Below are positions 1 to 5,258 of a stretch of 8,244 nucleotides of DNA, in pieces. The number at the start of each line of letters is the position of its first letter. Position 1 is the first letter of the stretch. The position numbers and the translations under genes were made by a program. The stretch comes from Verrucomicrobiota bacterium. Its GTDB lineage: Bacteria > Verrucomicrobiota > Verrucomicrobiia > Verrucomicrobiales > Verrucomicrobiaceae. The notes under the pieces are model-generated. The model did no database searches and was not told the origin of the DNA. It saw nothing but the letters and a program-made list of their open reading frames with translations. The stretch spans positions 1 through 8,244 of the forward strand of contig JAEYYS010000308.1 of the NCBI GenBank assembly GCA_023428335.1. Reading direction: 5' to 3'.

Positions 1-799
1 ACCAGCGATGGTAATTGACCCAGAAAGCGCAGTCGCAATGGCCGTCGGTGGCGCGGTCCACTGCCATGCGCTCGATGCTGCCGCTCTGGCAGACCGGCAC
101 GACCACCTTGACGCGTTCGTCGGCCGCGCCCAGGAACCAGGACATGGCACCGCCACCGCTGAGGCCGGTGACACCCAACTTGTCGGCATCGACGTCGTCG
201 CGACTCTCTAGATAATCGAGCGCGCGCATGGCATTCCAGACCTCGGTGCCGGCCGGCGTGTAACCGCGGCTGGGCCAGTCCCAACGATCGGAGCGATAGG
301 TGCCGTGGTGCATGCCCTGGCTTTCGCCAAGCTGCACCGGATCGAGCACCAGCGCCACGTAACCATGCTGACCGAACCAGCGCGGGTTGGCCTGGTAGGT
401 CGGATTGACCTTGCCCTTCGTGTGACCGCAAAGGTAGAGCACGGCCGGCAGCCGACCCGTGATCTTCGCCGGCCGGTACAGGTTGCCAACCACATGGGCT
501 CCGGGCAGGCTCTGGAAGTGGATCTTCTCCACCACGTAATCGCCGCGCTCCAGCACCCCGGTCACGGTCGCCTGCAGGGGCGTGCGCTCCGGCAGGGGCG
601 ACAACCCCAGCATCTCCAGCCACTGCCCGCGCCGCTGCGCCAGCGAGGCCTGCCAGGCTTGCGGAGTGAGCGGGCTCGCCAGGGAGGCACCGGACACCGT
701 GCGCCCCTCCTGGCTGACACTGCCAAACAGGGAAAGCCCCTGCCCGGCAGCGGGTAATACGGCGAGGGCGACAAGCAAGAGAACAAGGCGGGCGTGCAT
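1..799 (-). CDS. Exported alpha/beta-hydrolase esterase (AXE1/Abhydrolase_7-like), 3' end beyond window
   Basis: The reading frame opens with ATG at 799 and stays open for 266 codons to the left edge, so the C-terminal part is missing. Residues 1-20 form a Sec-type signal peptide: Arg4, a Leu/Val/Ala core, and Pro-Ala-Ala-Gly before the likely cleavage site. The mature part shows an alpha/beta-hydrolase core: AVLYLCGH (119-126), a strand ending in VLDPVQLGES (151-160), the block HHGTYRSDRWDWPSRGYTPA (164-183), and the nucleophile elbow GLSGGG (212-217) with Ser214. A later GHCDC block (253-257) is, from memory, shared with planctomycete and verrucomicrobial esterases annotated as acetylxylan esterase. 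The catalytic Asp and His would lie beyond the edge. It is divergent from the ceramidase-like gene at 911. No Shine-Dalgarno is present; a GGCGTA box lies 13 nt before the ATG. An esterase on plant or algal polysaccharide is likely; the substrate is unknown. Confidence 0.85.
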   Translation of the reverse strand, partial: MHARLVLLLVALAVLPAAGQGLSLFGSVSQEGRTVSGASLASPLTPQAWQASLAQRRGQWLEMLGLSPLPERTPLQATVTGVLERGDYVVEKIHFQSLPGAHVVGNLYRPAKITGRLPAVLYLCGHTKGKVNPTYQANPRWFGQHGYVALVLDPVQLGESQGMHHGTYRSDRWDWPSRGYTPAGTEVWNAMRALDYLESRDDVDADKLGVTGLSGGGAMSWFLGAADERVKVVVPVCQSGSIERMAVDRATDGHCDCAFWVNYHRW

Positions 800-812
800 G
801 GCGATGGGGGTA

Positions 813-818
813 TACGCC
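813..818 (-). promoter_or_regulatory. GGCGTA box upstream of the esterase start
   Basis: Read on the minus strand this is GGCGTA followed by TACCCCC, 13 nt before the ATG at 799. The GTATAC just after it could act as a degenerate -10 element. ACCGT lies 8 nt upstream of GCGTA, as part of the leader pattern also seen before other genes here. The role (promoter, transcription start or translation signal) is not known. Confidence 0.4.
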
Positions 819-859
819 GACGCTGACGGTCAGCCTGCAGGCCAACGAAATTTGTTCGC

Positions 860-877
860 CCCGCACCCGGGTGCGGG
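860..877. promoter_or_regulatory. 18-bp perfect palindrome between divergent genes
   Basis: CCCGCACCCGGGTGCGGG is exactly self-complementary, centred between 868 and 869. It sits in the 111-bp gap between the divergent esterase (ATG 799) and ceramidase-like gene (ATG 911), 61 bp from one start and 33 bp from the other. That position suits an operator for a dimeric regulator acting on both genes; it could also form a hairpin in the esterase-side antisense direction. There is no T-run, so it is not an ordinary terminator. No regulator gene is in the window. Confidence 0.45.
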
Positions 878-893
878 AAACCGTGATGGCGCT

Positions 894-898
894 GCGTA
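894..898 (+). promoter_or_regulatory. GCGTA box upstream of ceramidase-like gene 1
   Basis: GCGTA is followed by 12 nt (GATAGAGACTTC) and then the ATG at 911. ACCGT lies 10 nt upstream of the box, as in the divergent esterase leader. This copy reads TGCGTA rather than GGCGTA. The purine stretch GATAGAG is the closest thing to a ribosome-binding site in the window and is weak. Confidence 0.35.
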
Positions 899-910
899 GA
901 TAGAGACTTC

Positions 911-2338
911 ATGAAACGCCTCCTGTTCGTCCTCCTGCCCCTGCTGCCACTGTCCGCCGCCGAACCTGTCCGCGAAAACGCGCGCGTTTTCCGCGCCGGT
1001 GCCGCCACCAGCAACATCACCCCGCCCCTCGGCATGGAGATCGTTGGCAACTTCGCCCCGCGCCCGATCTCCGCCCATGTGCACGACGAACTGCACGCGC
1101 GCTGCCTCGTGCTTGACGACGGCACCACGAAGCTGGCCTTTGTCGTGGCCGACACCATCTCGCTGGCGCGGGAAGTCTGGGATGAGGCGAAGCAGAAGGT
1201 CGAGGCCGCCACGGGCATTCCCGCTTCGAACCTGATGTTCTCCGGCACGCACACGCATTCCAGCGTGTCGGCGATCCCCCACAAGGACACCTCCCTGGAC
1301 TACCGCAAGTTCATCATCTCGCGCGTCGTCGATGGCGTCCGCCGCGCGCTCACCAACCTGGAACCGGCGCGCATCGCCTGGGGCAGCGGCCAGGTGCCGC
1401 AGCATGTCTTCAACCGTCGCTGGAAACTCAAGGACGGCGTCACCAACACCAACCCCTTCGGCGGCCAGGATCGCGCGGTGATGAACCCGGGCAGCCTGCT
1501 GCGCTCGCGCCTCGCCGGTCCGGCCGGCCCCACCAATCCGGAGGTGTACTGCCTGTCGGTCCAGGCCAGCGACGGACGGCAAATCGCCCTCATGGCCAAC
1601 TACTGGCTGCACTACGTCGGCGGTGTGCCGCGCGAGCATCTGTCGGCGGATTACTTCGGCGAGTTCTGCCGCATCGTGGAGAACAAGCTCGCCACCCCGG
1701 GTGAACACCCGCGCGTGGTCGGCCTGCTCGCCAACGGTCCCTGTGGCGACGTCAACAACAACGACTACAGCGGCAAGACACCGGCGGTGAAGCGCGAGCC
1801 CTATGAGAAGATTCGCCTCGTCGCCGGCGACCTCGCCGCCGAGGTGCTGCGCGTGCGCGAGACCCTGCAGCATCAGGACTGGGTGCCGCTCAAGGCCGCG
1901 GCGACCGAGCTCGAACTCGGTGTGCGTCGCCCCACCCCCGAACAGGTGAGCTGGGCCGAGGCTGTGCTGGCCAAACCCAAGGACGCCACGCCTGCGCACC
2001 GCCTGGAACAGCCCTACGCCGAGCGCACCCTCGCCGCACGCGACGCCAAGCCCGACACCGCACGCTGCATCCTGCAGGCCTTCCGCATCGGCGACCTCGG
2101 CATCGCCGCCATCCCCTTCGAGGTCTTCACCGAGACCGGCCTGGAGATCAAGGCGAAGAGCCCGTTCAAGAACAGCTTCACCATCGAGCTGGCCAATGGC
2201 AGCAACGGCTACCTGCCGACCCCGCCCCAGCACGACCTCGGCGGCTACGAAACCTGGCTCGGCACCAACCGCGTCGAACGCGAAGCCTCCGTCAAGATCA
2301 CCGCCAAAATCCTCGACCTGCTGCAGCAGGTGCGGTGA
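911..2338 (+). CDS. Neutral/alkaline ceramidase-like exported Zn hydrolase (copy 1)
   Basis: A 475-residue protein with a clear Sec signal peptide (MKRLL, Leu/Pro-rich core, SAA before Glu18). It matches the N-terminal catalytic domain of neutral/alkaline non-lysosomal ceramidases: TSNITPP (33-39), SGTHTHSS (111-118, His114/His116), His234 in NYWLHYVGG, GPCGDVNNN (276-284), PFEVF with Glu404, and NGSNGYLPT with Tyr434. The two His clusters, Glu404 and Tyr434 are placed like the zinc ligands of the Pseudomonas enzyme (family knowledge, not aligned here). Two features argue against a true ceramidase: the GDVSPN motif carrying the catalytic Ser reads GDVNNN, and the C-terminal immunoglobulin-like domain of full-length enzymes (over 600 residues) is absent. 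An amide or ester hydrolase of unknown substrate is the safest call. Start chosen because the signal peptide begins there; no Shine-Dalgarno is present. Confidence 0.85.
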   Translation: MKRLLFVLLPLLPLSAAEPVRENARVFRAGAATSNITPPLGMEIVGNFAPRPISAHVHDELHARCLVLDDGTTKLAFVVADTISLAREVWDEAKQKVEAATGIPASNLMFSGTHTHSSVSAIPHKDTSLDYRKFIISRVVDGVRRALTNLEPARIAWGSGQVPQHVFNRRWKLKDGVTNTNPFGGQDRAVMNPGSLLRSRLAGPAGPTNPEVYCLSVQASDGRQIALMANYWLHYVGGVPREHLSADYFGEFCRIVENKLATPGEHPRVVGLLANGPCGDVNNNDYSGKTPAVKREPYEKIRLVAGDLAAEVLRVRETLQHQDWVPLKAAATELELGVRRPTPEQVSWAEAVLAKPKDATPAHRLEQPYAERTLAARDAKPDTARCILQAFRIGDLGIAAIPFEVFTETGLEIKAKSPFKNSFTIELANGSNGYLPTPPQHDLGGYETWLGTNRVEREASVKITAKILDLLQQVR

Positions 2339-2344
2339 GACCGC
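2316..2344 (+). terminator. Possible hairpins at the 3' end of ceramidase-like gene 1
   Basis: A 16-bp perfect palindrome (ACCTGCTGCAGCAGGT, 2316-2331) covers the last coding codons. Directly after it GCGGT-GAG-ACCGC (2332-2344) could fold over the stop codon. Neither is followed by a T-tract, so this is only a weak terminator candidate. The larger stem in repeat A just downstream is an alternative. Confidence 0.2.
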
Positions 2345-2363
2345 TCACGATCCTTCGAGACCC

Positions 2364-2485
2364 AAGCAGGCCTCGCACGGAGCTCACGGAGGCACGGAGG
2401 TTCTTCCCATTCCACTCTTCTCCGTGTCCTCCGTGCGAAACCCGCTTCGCGCTCTTCGGTTCGACACCCCACTCACTGCGCCTTC
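2364..2485. repeat. Palindromic intergenic repeat, copy A
   Basis: This 122-bp block recurs as copy B at 4271-4397 in the same orientation, with long identical blocks: AAGCAGGCCTCGCACGGAGC at the left, a 23-nt run around 2419-2441, TCGGTTCGACACCCC and CTCACTGCGCCTTC at the right. Internally it forms an imperfect inverted repeat: 2373-2391 pairs with 2420-2438 at 17 of 19 positions, so its RNA could make a long stem. CACGGAG-rich repeats of this look are common between genes in verrucomicrobial genomes (recollection). It starts 26 bp after the stop of the ceramidase-like gene. On the minus strand its right part reads as an open tail ending FFAWYWKAQ-stop (stop at 2475-2473), similar to the FFDRYLKAQ end of the esterase gene at copy B. 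Confidence 0.8.
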
Positions 2486-2538
2486 CAATACCAAGCGAAG
2501 AACCCCAGCCCCGCAAGCGGTTCGTCCGCGCCCGGTAA

Positions 2539-2574
2539 GTCGCTGAGGCGCGGGCTGGAGATTCGTTCAGCGAC
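2539..2574. repeat. 8-bp inverted repeat (GTCGCTGA / TCAGCGAC)
   Basis: Perfect arms at 2539-2546 and 2567-2574 surround a 20-nt loop. It lies just right of repeat A and may mark the outer boundary of that element. No T-run follows on either strand. Confidence 0.4.
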
Positions 2575-2667
2575 CGTGACCCGCGATCGGGCCGACGATT
2601 TGTCATGACATCCCTGCCGAATCCTGATACGATTTAGCAGTCAACTGGACACAGGCTTGTCATCTGC

Positions 2668-2708
2668 AATGCCGGCTTGGGTCGGGAGACCGGCCTTCAC
2701 ACGGCATT
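2668..2708. repeat. Nested inverted repeat AATGCCG ... CGGCATT
   Basis: Outer arms AATGCCG (2668-2674) and CGGCATT (2702-2708) pair perfectly, and a flanking GC (2666-2667) can pair with GC at 2710-2711 across one bulged base. Inside, GGTC-GGGA-GACC forms a second small hairpin. The pattern looks like a REP-type palindromic unit. It resembles the 3' B12 box of cobalamin riboswitches only by chance. Confidence 0.45.
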
Positions 2709-2971
2709 CGCGGCTCTGCCTGCGTCGATCTCCATCGCTCGAACCGGTACCTGGGAATCCCATGACTCCACCGTTGTCTCCGCAGACGCAACCTCTTCCC
2801 GCCTGGCGGTGGGTGGGATTGAAAAACGTCCGGCTGCGGATGGCACGAAGGTTCGCGCCGACGGTGACGCTCCAAGTCGGGACCACCGCCTGTCGAGGAC
2901 GGAAAGGTGCGAGCGGATGCCAGACTCACCCCACGCCGCACGCTCGCGGCAGGCTTTCTTGATGGCAGTGT

Positions 2972-2989
2972 GCCGCCCCCATGGGCGGC
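2972..2989 (+). promoter_or_regulatory. GC-rich hairpin in the lpxR leader
   Basis: GCCGCCC-CCAT-GGGCGGC is a perfect 7-bp stem with a 4-nt loop, ending 36 nt before the lpxR ATG. TGCCG (2971-2975) can instead pair with CGGCA (2993-2997), so two mutually exclusive folds are possible. The leader between hairpin and ATG is C/A-rich with no purine ribosome-binding site. It could be a 5' UTR structure or an end of the preceding repeat material. Confidence 0.4.
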
Positions 2990-3025
2990 TGACGGCAACC
3001 CTCCCACCACACACCCACCCTCACC

Positions 3026-4087
3026 ATGAAAACAAAAGCCACGCCCACCCCGACCTGCCGCCGACACCCCCTGCCCGGCCTGCTGCTGGCGCTGCTTTGC
3101 ACCGCCGCTGTCCAGGGCGCGGATCCGAACCACACAGGCGGCACGCTTGGCTTGTATCATGAGAACGACACCTTTGCCGGCACCGATCGCTACTACACGA
3201 GCGGGGCCATGATGAGTTGGAGTTCACCCAACCTGGAGAACTTTAGCGACTCCCCCTACGCCAAGCCGTTTCTGCCGCTCTTTGACCTGCTGCCGTACAT
3301 CAATGATGCCGACTACCAGAAAAACCTGGTCTTTGCCATCGGACAAAACATCTACACGCCGGACAACACCGAGGCCACCGGTCTGATCAGGGACGACCGC
3401 CCCTATGCCGGCTGGCTGTACGTGGGCATGGGCCTCGTTTGGAAAAACCCGCAGGTGCGCAATGCCCTGGTCTTCGACATCGGCGTCGTCGGTTCCTGGT
3501 CGCAGGCCGAGGAGACGCAGCGACGCGTGCACGACCTGCGGGGCTCGGATCAGGTCAACGGCTGGGGCAACCAGCTTCACAACGAACTCGGCGTCATGCT
3601 CGCCTATGAACGCATCTGGCGCATTCCCCGCCTACCCCGACGCAGCGGTTTCGACTGGGAGTTCCTGCCGCATCTCGGCGGCGCAGTCGGCAACGTCAAA
3701 ACCTACGCCAACCTCGGCGCGGAGTTGCGCTTTGGCCTGAACCTGCCGGATGATTTCGGCACGGGCGTCATCGGCCCCGCCAGCACAACCTCCACCCCCG
3801 TGGATGGCGTCATGGGCGCCAAACAATCCTGGTTTCCGCTCGGCGGCTACCTCTTCGCCCGCGTGGACGGTCGCGCGGTCGGACGCAACATCTTCCTCGA
3901 CGGCAACACCTTTGGCGACAGCCATTCCGTGGGCCACAAGCCCTTCGTCGCCGACCTCAGCGTCGGCCTGGCCTTCAATTACAAAAACACCAAAATCGCC
4001 TACGCCTTTGTCTATCGAACCCGCGAGTTCGACAGCCAGCGTGAGGGCCAGGTCTTCGGCTCCGTGTCGCTGAACTGGACGTTTTAA
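3026..4087 (+). CDS. lpxR: LpxR-family lipid A 3'-O-deacylase, outer-membrane beta-barrel
   Basis: The 353-residue product matches the LpxR/DUF2219 family, whose characterised members remove the 3'-acyloxyacyl chain of lipid A at the outer membrane. Visible family landmarks are HENDTF (45-50, Asn47/Asp48), DRYYTSG (54-60), QNIYTP (107-112), DDRPYAGWLY (123-132), and ETQRRVHDLRG (163-173) followed by NGWGNQLHNE (178-187). Asn47/Asp48 and the Gln165/His169 pair, with its four-residue spacing, are placed like the reported catalytic residues of the Salmonella enzyme. A signal peptide covers about residues 1-32 with a long basic n-region. The chain ends in Trp-Thr-Phe, the aromatic terminus typical of barrel proteins. 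It is close to, and slightly longer than, proteobacterial LpxR. Unlike the other five genes it has no GCGTA box. It is convergent with the esterase gene. Activity on lipid A is inferred from family only. Confidence 0.88.
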   Translation: MKTKATPTPTCRRHPLPGLLLALLCTAAVQGADPNHTGGTLGLYHENDTFAGTDRYYTSGAMMSWSSPNLENFSDSPYAKPFLPLFDLLPYINDADYQKNLVFAIGQNIYTPDNTEATGLIRDDRPYAGWLYVGMGLVWKNPQVRNALVFDIGVVGSWSQAEETQRRVHDLRGSDQVNGWGNQLHNELGVMLAYERIWRIPRLPRRSGFDWEFLPHLGGAVGNVKTYANLGAELRFGLNLPDDFGTGVIGPASTTSTPVDGVMGAKQSWFPLGGYLFARVDGRAVGRNIFLDGNTFGDSHSVGHKPFVADLSVGLAFNYKNTKIAYAFVYRTREFDSQREGQVFGSVSLNWTF

Positions 4088-4093
4088 CCCGTC

Positions 4094-4117
4094 CGCCGAC
4101 CGTCGCCACCGTCGGCG
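4094..4117 (+). terminator. Weak hairpin after lpxR
   Basis: CGCCGAC (4094-4100) pairs with GTCGGCG (4111-4117), 6 nt after the stop codon. An overlapping alternative pairs GTCGCC (4102-4107) with GGCGAC (4114-4119). No T-tract follows, so intrinsic termination is doubtful. The larger stem of repeat B downstream could serve both convergent genes. Confidence 0.3.
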
Positions 4118-4207
4118 ACAGCCGCCTTCGCGTCACCCAGGCCAACGAGCCTGACCGAACCGGCATCAGGCGGGTGTGCGTTCCGCATCCTCCGTGCAAA
4201 AACCCTC

Positions 4208-4234
4208 TTCGTGCTATTCGTGCGCTTCGTGATC
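4208..4234. repeat. Three tandem 9-bp units TTCGTGnnn
   Basis: TTCGTG occurs at 4208, 4217 and 4226, exactly 9 bp apart, with variable third triplets CTA, CGC and ATC. CACGAA at 4243-4248 is the inverted form and can pair with any of them. It lies between the lpxR stop and repeat copy B and is probably part of the same composite intergenic element, since CCTCCGTGC occurs just before it (4190-4198) as it does inside the repeat. Confidence 0.5.
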
Positions 4235-4270
4235 CAAACCGCCACGAAGACTGCAGAACGCCCCCACCCC

Positions 4271-4397
4271 AAGCAGGCCTCGCACGGAGCTCGCGGAGGC
4301 CACAGAGGTTTTCTCAACTCCTTCTTCTCCGCGCTCTCCGTGTCCTCCGTGCGAAACTTCTTTCCCCTCGGTTCGACACCCCGCTCACTGCGCCTTC
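4271..4397. repeat. Palindromic intergenic repeat, copy B, overlapping the esterase 3' end
   Basis: This is the second copy of the block at 2364-2485, in the same orientation, a few bases longer in the middle. Its arms 4280-4298 and 4336-4354 pair imperfectly, giving a stem that could end transcription from both convergent genes. The right end CTCACTGCGCCTTC reaches 4397, inside the coding region that ends at 4385. The last codons (Lys-Ala-Gln-stop) of the esterase are therefore made of repeat sequence also present in copy A. Confidence 0.8.
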
Positions 4398-5215
4398 AAA
4401 TAGCGATCAAAAAAACTCAGCACCAGTGGCCGCAGGTCGCGCTGCTTGGGCTGCAGGTGGAAGGTGTGCGGGGCCTCGGGGATGAGCACCAGCTCGTGCG
4501 CTGCGCCCACCGACTTCAAGGCGGCGGCGAGCGCCTCGGAATCGGCCACCGCCACGGTCTTGTCGGCCGTGCCGTGCAGGATGAGCAGGGGCGGATCGTT
4601 CTTGTCGACGTGCGTGCGCGGATCGGCCTGACGGTACAGCTCGGGGGCCTCGACGCGGGTCTTGCGGAACATCGGCAGGTCGCGCTGCTCAAACCACAGC
4701 ACCGGGCCGTACAGATCGACCGCGCAACGCACCCGGCAATCCCCCTGTCCCGGCGGATCCAGTTCGGGACTGGTCAAACCCACCATGGCAGCCAGATGCC
4801 CACCCGCCGAACCCCCAATGACGCCGATGCGCTCCGGATCAATGTTCAGCCACTCGGCATTCGCGCGCAACCAGCGCACCGCGGTCTTGCAGTCGAACAG
4901 GTTCTGCGGCCAGGTCGGCCCGGGATGATCGGCCGTGGCGAGCAGGTAGTTGATGCTCATGCCGACGTAACCGTTCTGCGCCAAGGTCGTGCCAATGTTG
5001 ATCTCGCGTGCCGCGCGTTTGTCGCCCCCAATCCAGCCGCCACCATGGATGATCAGCACCGCCGGAAACTTCTGTCCCGGCTGCACCTCGGCCGGCAGGT
5101 AGAGGTCAGCCTTCTCCGCGCGACCCGCCCCGAGGTAATCGACATCGTGCTCGGTGCGGATGTCGGCGGCAGCCGCGGCGGAGGCGAGGAGGAGGGGCAG
5201 AAGCAGGCGTTTCAT
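4385..5215 (-). CDS. Exported BD-FAE-type alpha/beta-hydrolase esterase
   Basis: A complete 276-residue alpha/beta hydrolase with signal peptide MKRLL plus a Leu/Ala-rich core ending at about Ala17. The full active site is visible: oxyanion motif HGGGW (57-61), nucleophile elbow GGSAGG with Ser136, Asp218 in HGTADKTV, and His250 in APHTFHL (His253 is the alternative). This arrangement is that of bifunctional feruloyl/acetyl-xylan esterases and the wider lipase/carboxylesterase group, so a secreted esterase removing acetyl or aryl groups from polysaccharide is the best guess. It is the third gene of the minus-strand run, 43 bp after ceramidase-like gene 2. There is no Shine-Dalgarno; a GGCGTA box in a 19-nt leader shared with the sialidase-fold gene precedes it. 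Its 3' end (KAQ-stop) lies inside repeat copy B. Confidence 0.9.
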   Translation of the reverse strand: MKRLLLPLLLASAAAAADIRTEHDVDYLGAGRAEKADLYLPAEVQPGQKFPAVLIIHGGGWIGGDKRAAREINIGTTLAQNGYVGMSINYLLATADHPGPTWPQNLFDCKTAVRWLRANAEWLNIDPERIGVIGGSAGGHLAAMVGLTSPELDPPGQGDCRVRCAVDLYGPVLWFEQRDLPMFRKTRVEAPELYRQADPRTHVDKNDPPLLILHGTADKTVAVADSEALAAALKSVGAAHELVLIPEAPHTFHLQPKQRDLRPLVLSFFDRYLKAQ

Positions 5216-5223
5216 GGGCGAAG

Positions 5224-5242
5224 GAAGGCGTACGCCAACGGT
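5224..5242 (-). promoter_or_regulatory. Conserved 19-nt leader with GGCGTA before the BD-FAE gene
   Basis: On the minus strand ACCGTTGGCGTACGCCTTC matches the leader of the sialidase-fold gene (7847-7865) at 17 of 19 positions. GGCGTA is 15 nt from the ATG; GGCGTACGCC is itself a 10-bp palindrome. It lies in the 43-bp gap inside a likely operon, so it either gives this gene its own promoter or acts in translation. Confidence 0.5.
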
Positions 5243-5258
5243 CGCCCACTTTTCGCGC

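Larger units (their letters stand above)
2339..3025. other. 687-bp gene-free region between ceramidase-like gene 1 and lpxR
   Basis: Several frames are open on both strands, but none has a signal peptide, recognisable motif or sensible start. The frames overlap one another, as expected from GC-rich non-coding DNA. The region holds repeat A, inverted repeats at 2539-2574, 2668-2708 and 2972-2989, and a 10-bp palindrome TGTCATGACA (2601-2610). A weak sigma70-like pair is possible: TTGTCA at 2600-2605 and TGATAC at 2625-2630 with a 19-bp spacer. If used, lpxR would have a leader of nearly 400 nt. The rest of the region may be a second kind of dispersed repeat, but no second copy is in the window. 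Confidence 0.55.

Noticed and set aside
830..2233. 467-codon open frame antisense to ceramidase-like gene 1
   Set aside because: It mirrors the codon structure of the GC-rich gene on the other strand, has no recognisable motif, and is rich in the Ala/Gly/Arg/Val expected of a shadow frame.
2680..2695. GGTCGGGAGACCGGCC as a cobalamin-riboswitch B12 box
   Set aside because: It fits the B12-box pattern at 14 of 16 positions, but the conserved upstream core elements and a suitable downstream gene are missing, and the match is explained by a local GGTC/GACC palindrome.
2677..3162. 161-codon open frame on the plus strand leading into lpxR
   Set aside because: It overlaps the start of lpxR in another frame, has no domain-like pattern, and other frames on both strands are equally open there.
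4208..4234. CRISPR array
   Set aside because: The units are 9 bp with no spacers of 25-40 bp, and no cas genes are present.
2364..4397. Composite transposon bounded by repeats A and B
   Set aside because: The copies are short, lack a transposase, show no visible target-site duplication, and look like dispersed intergenic repeats. Acquisition by recombination remains possible but is not shown.
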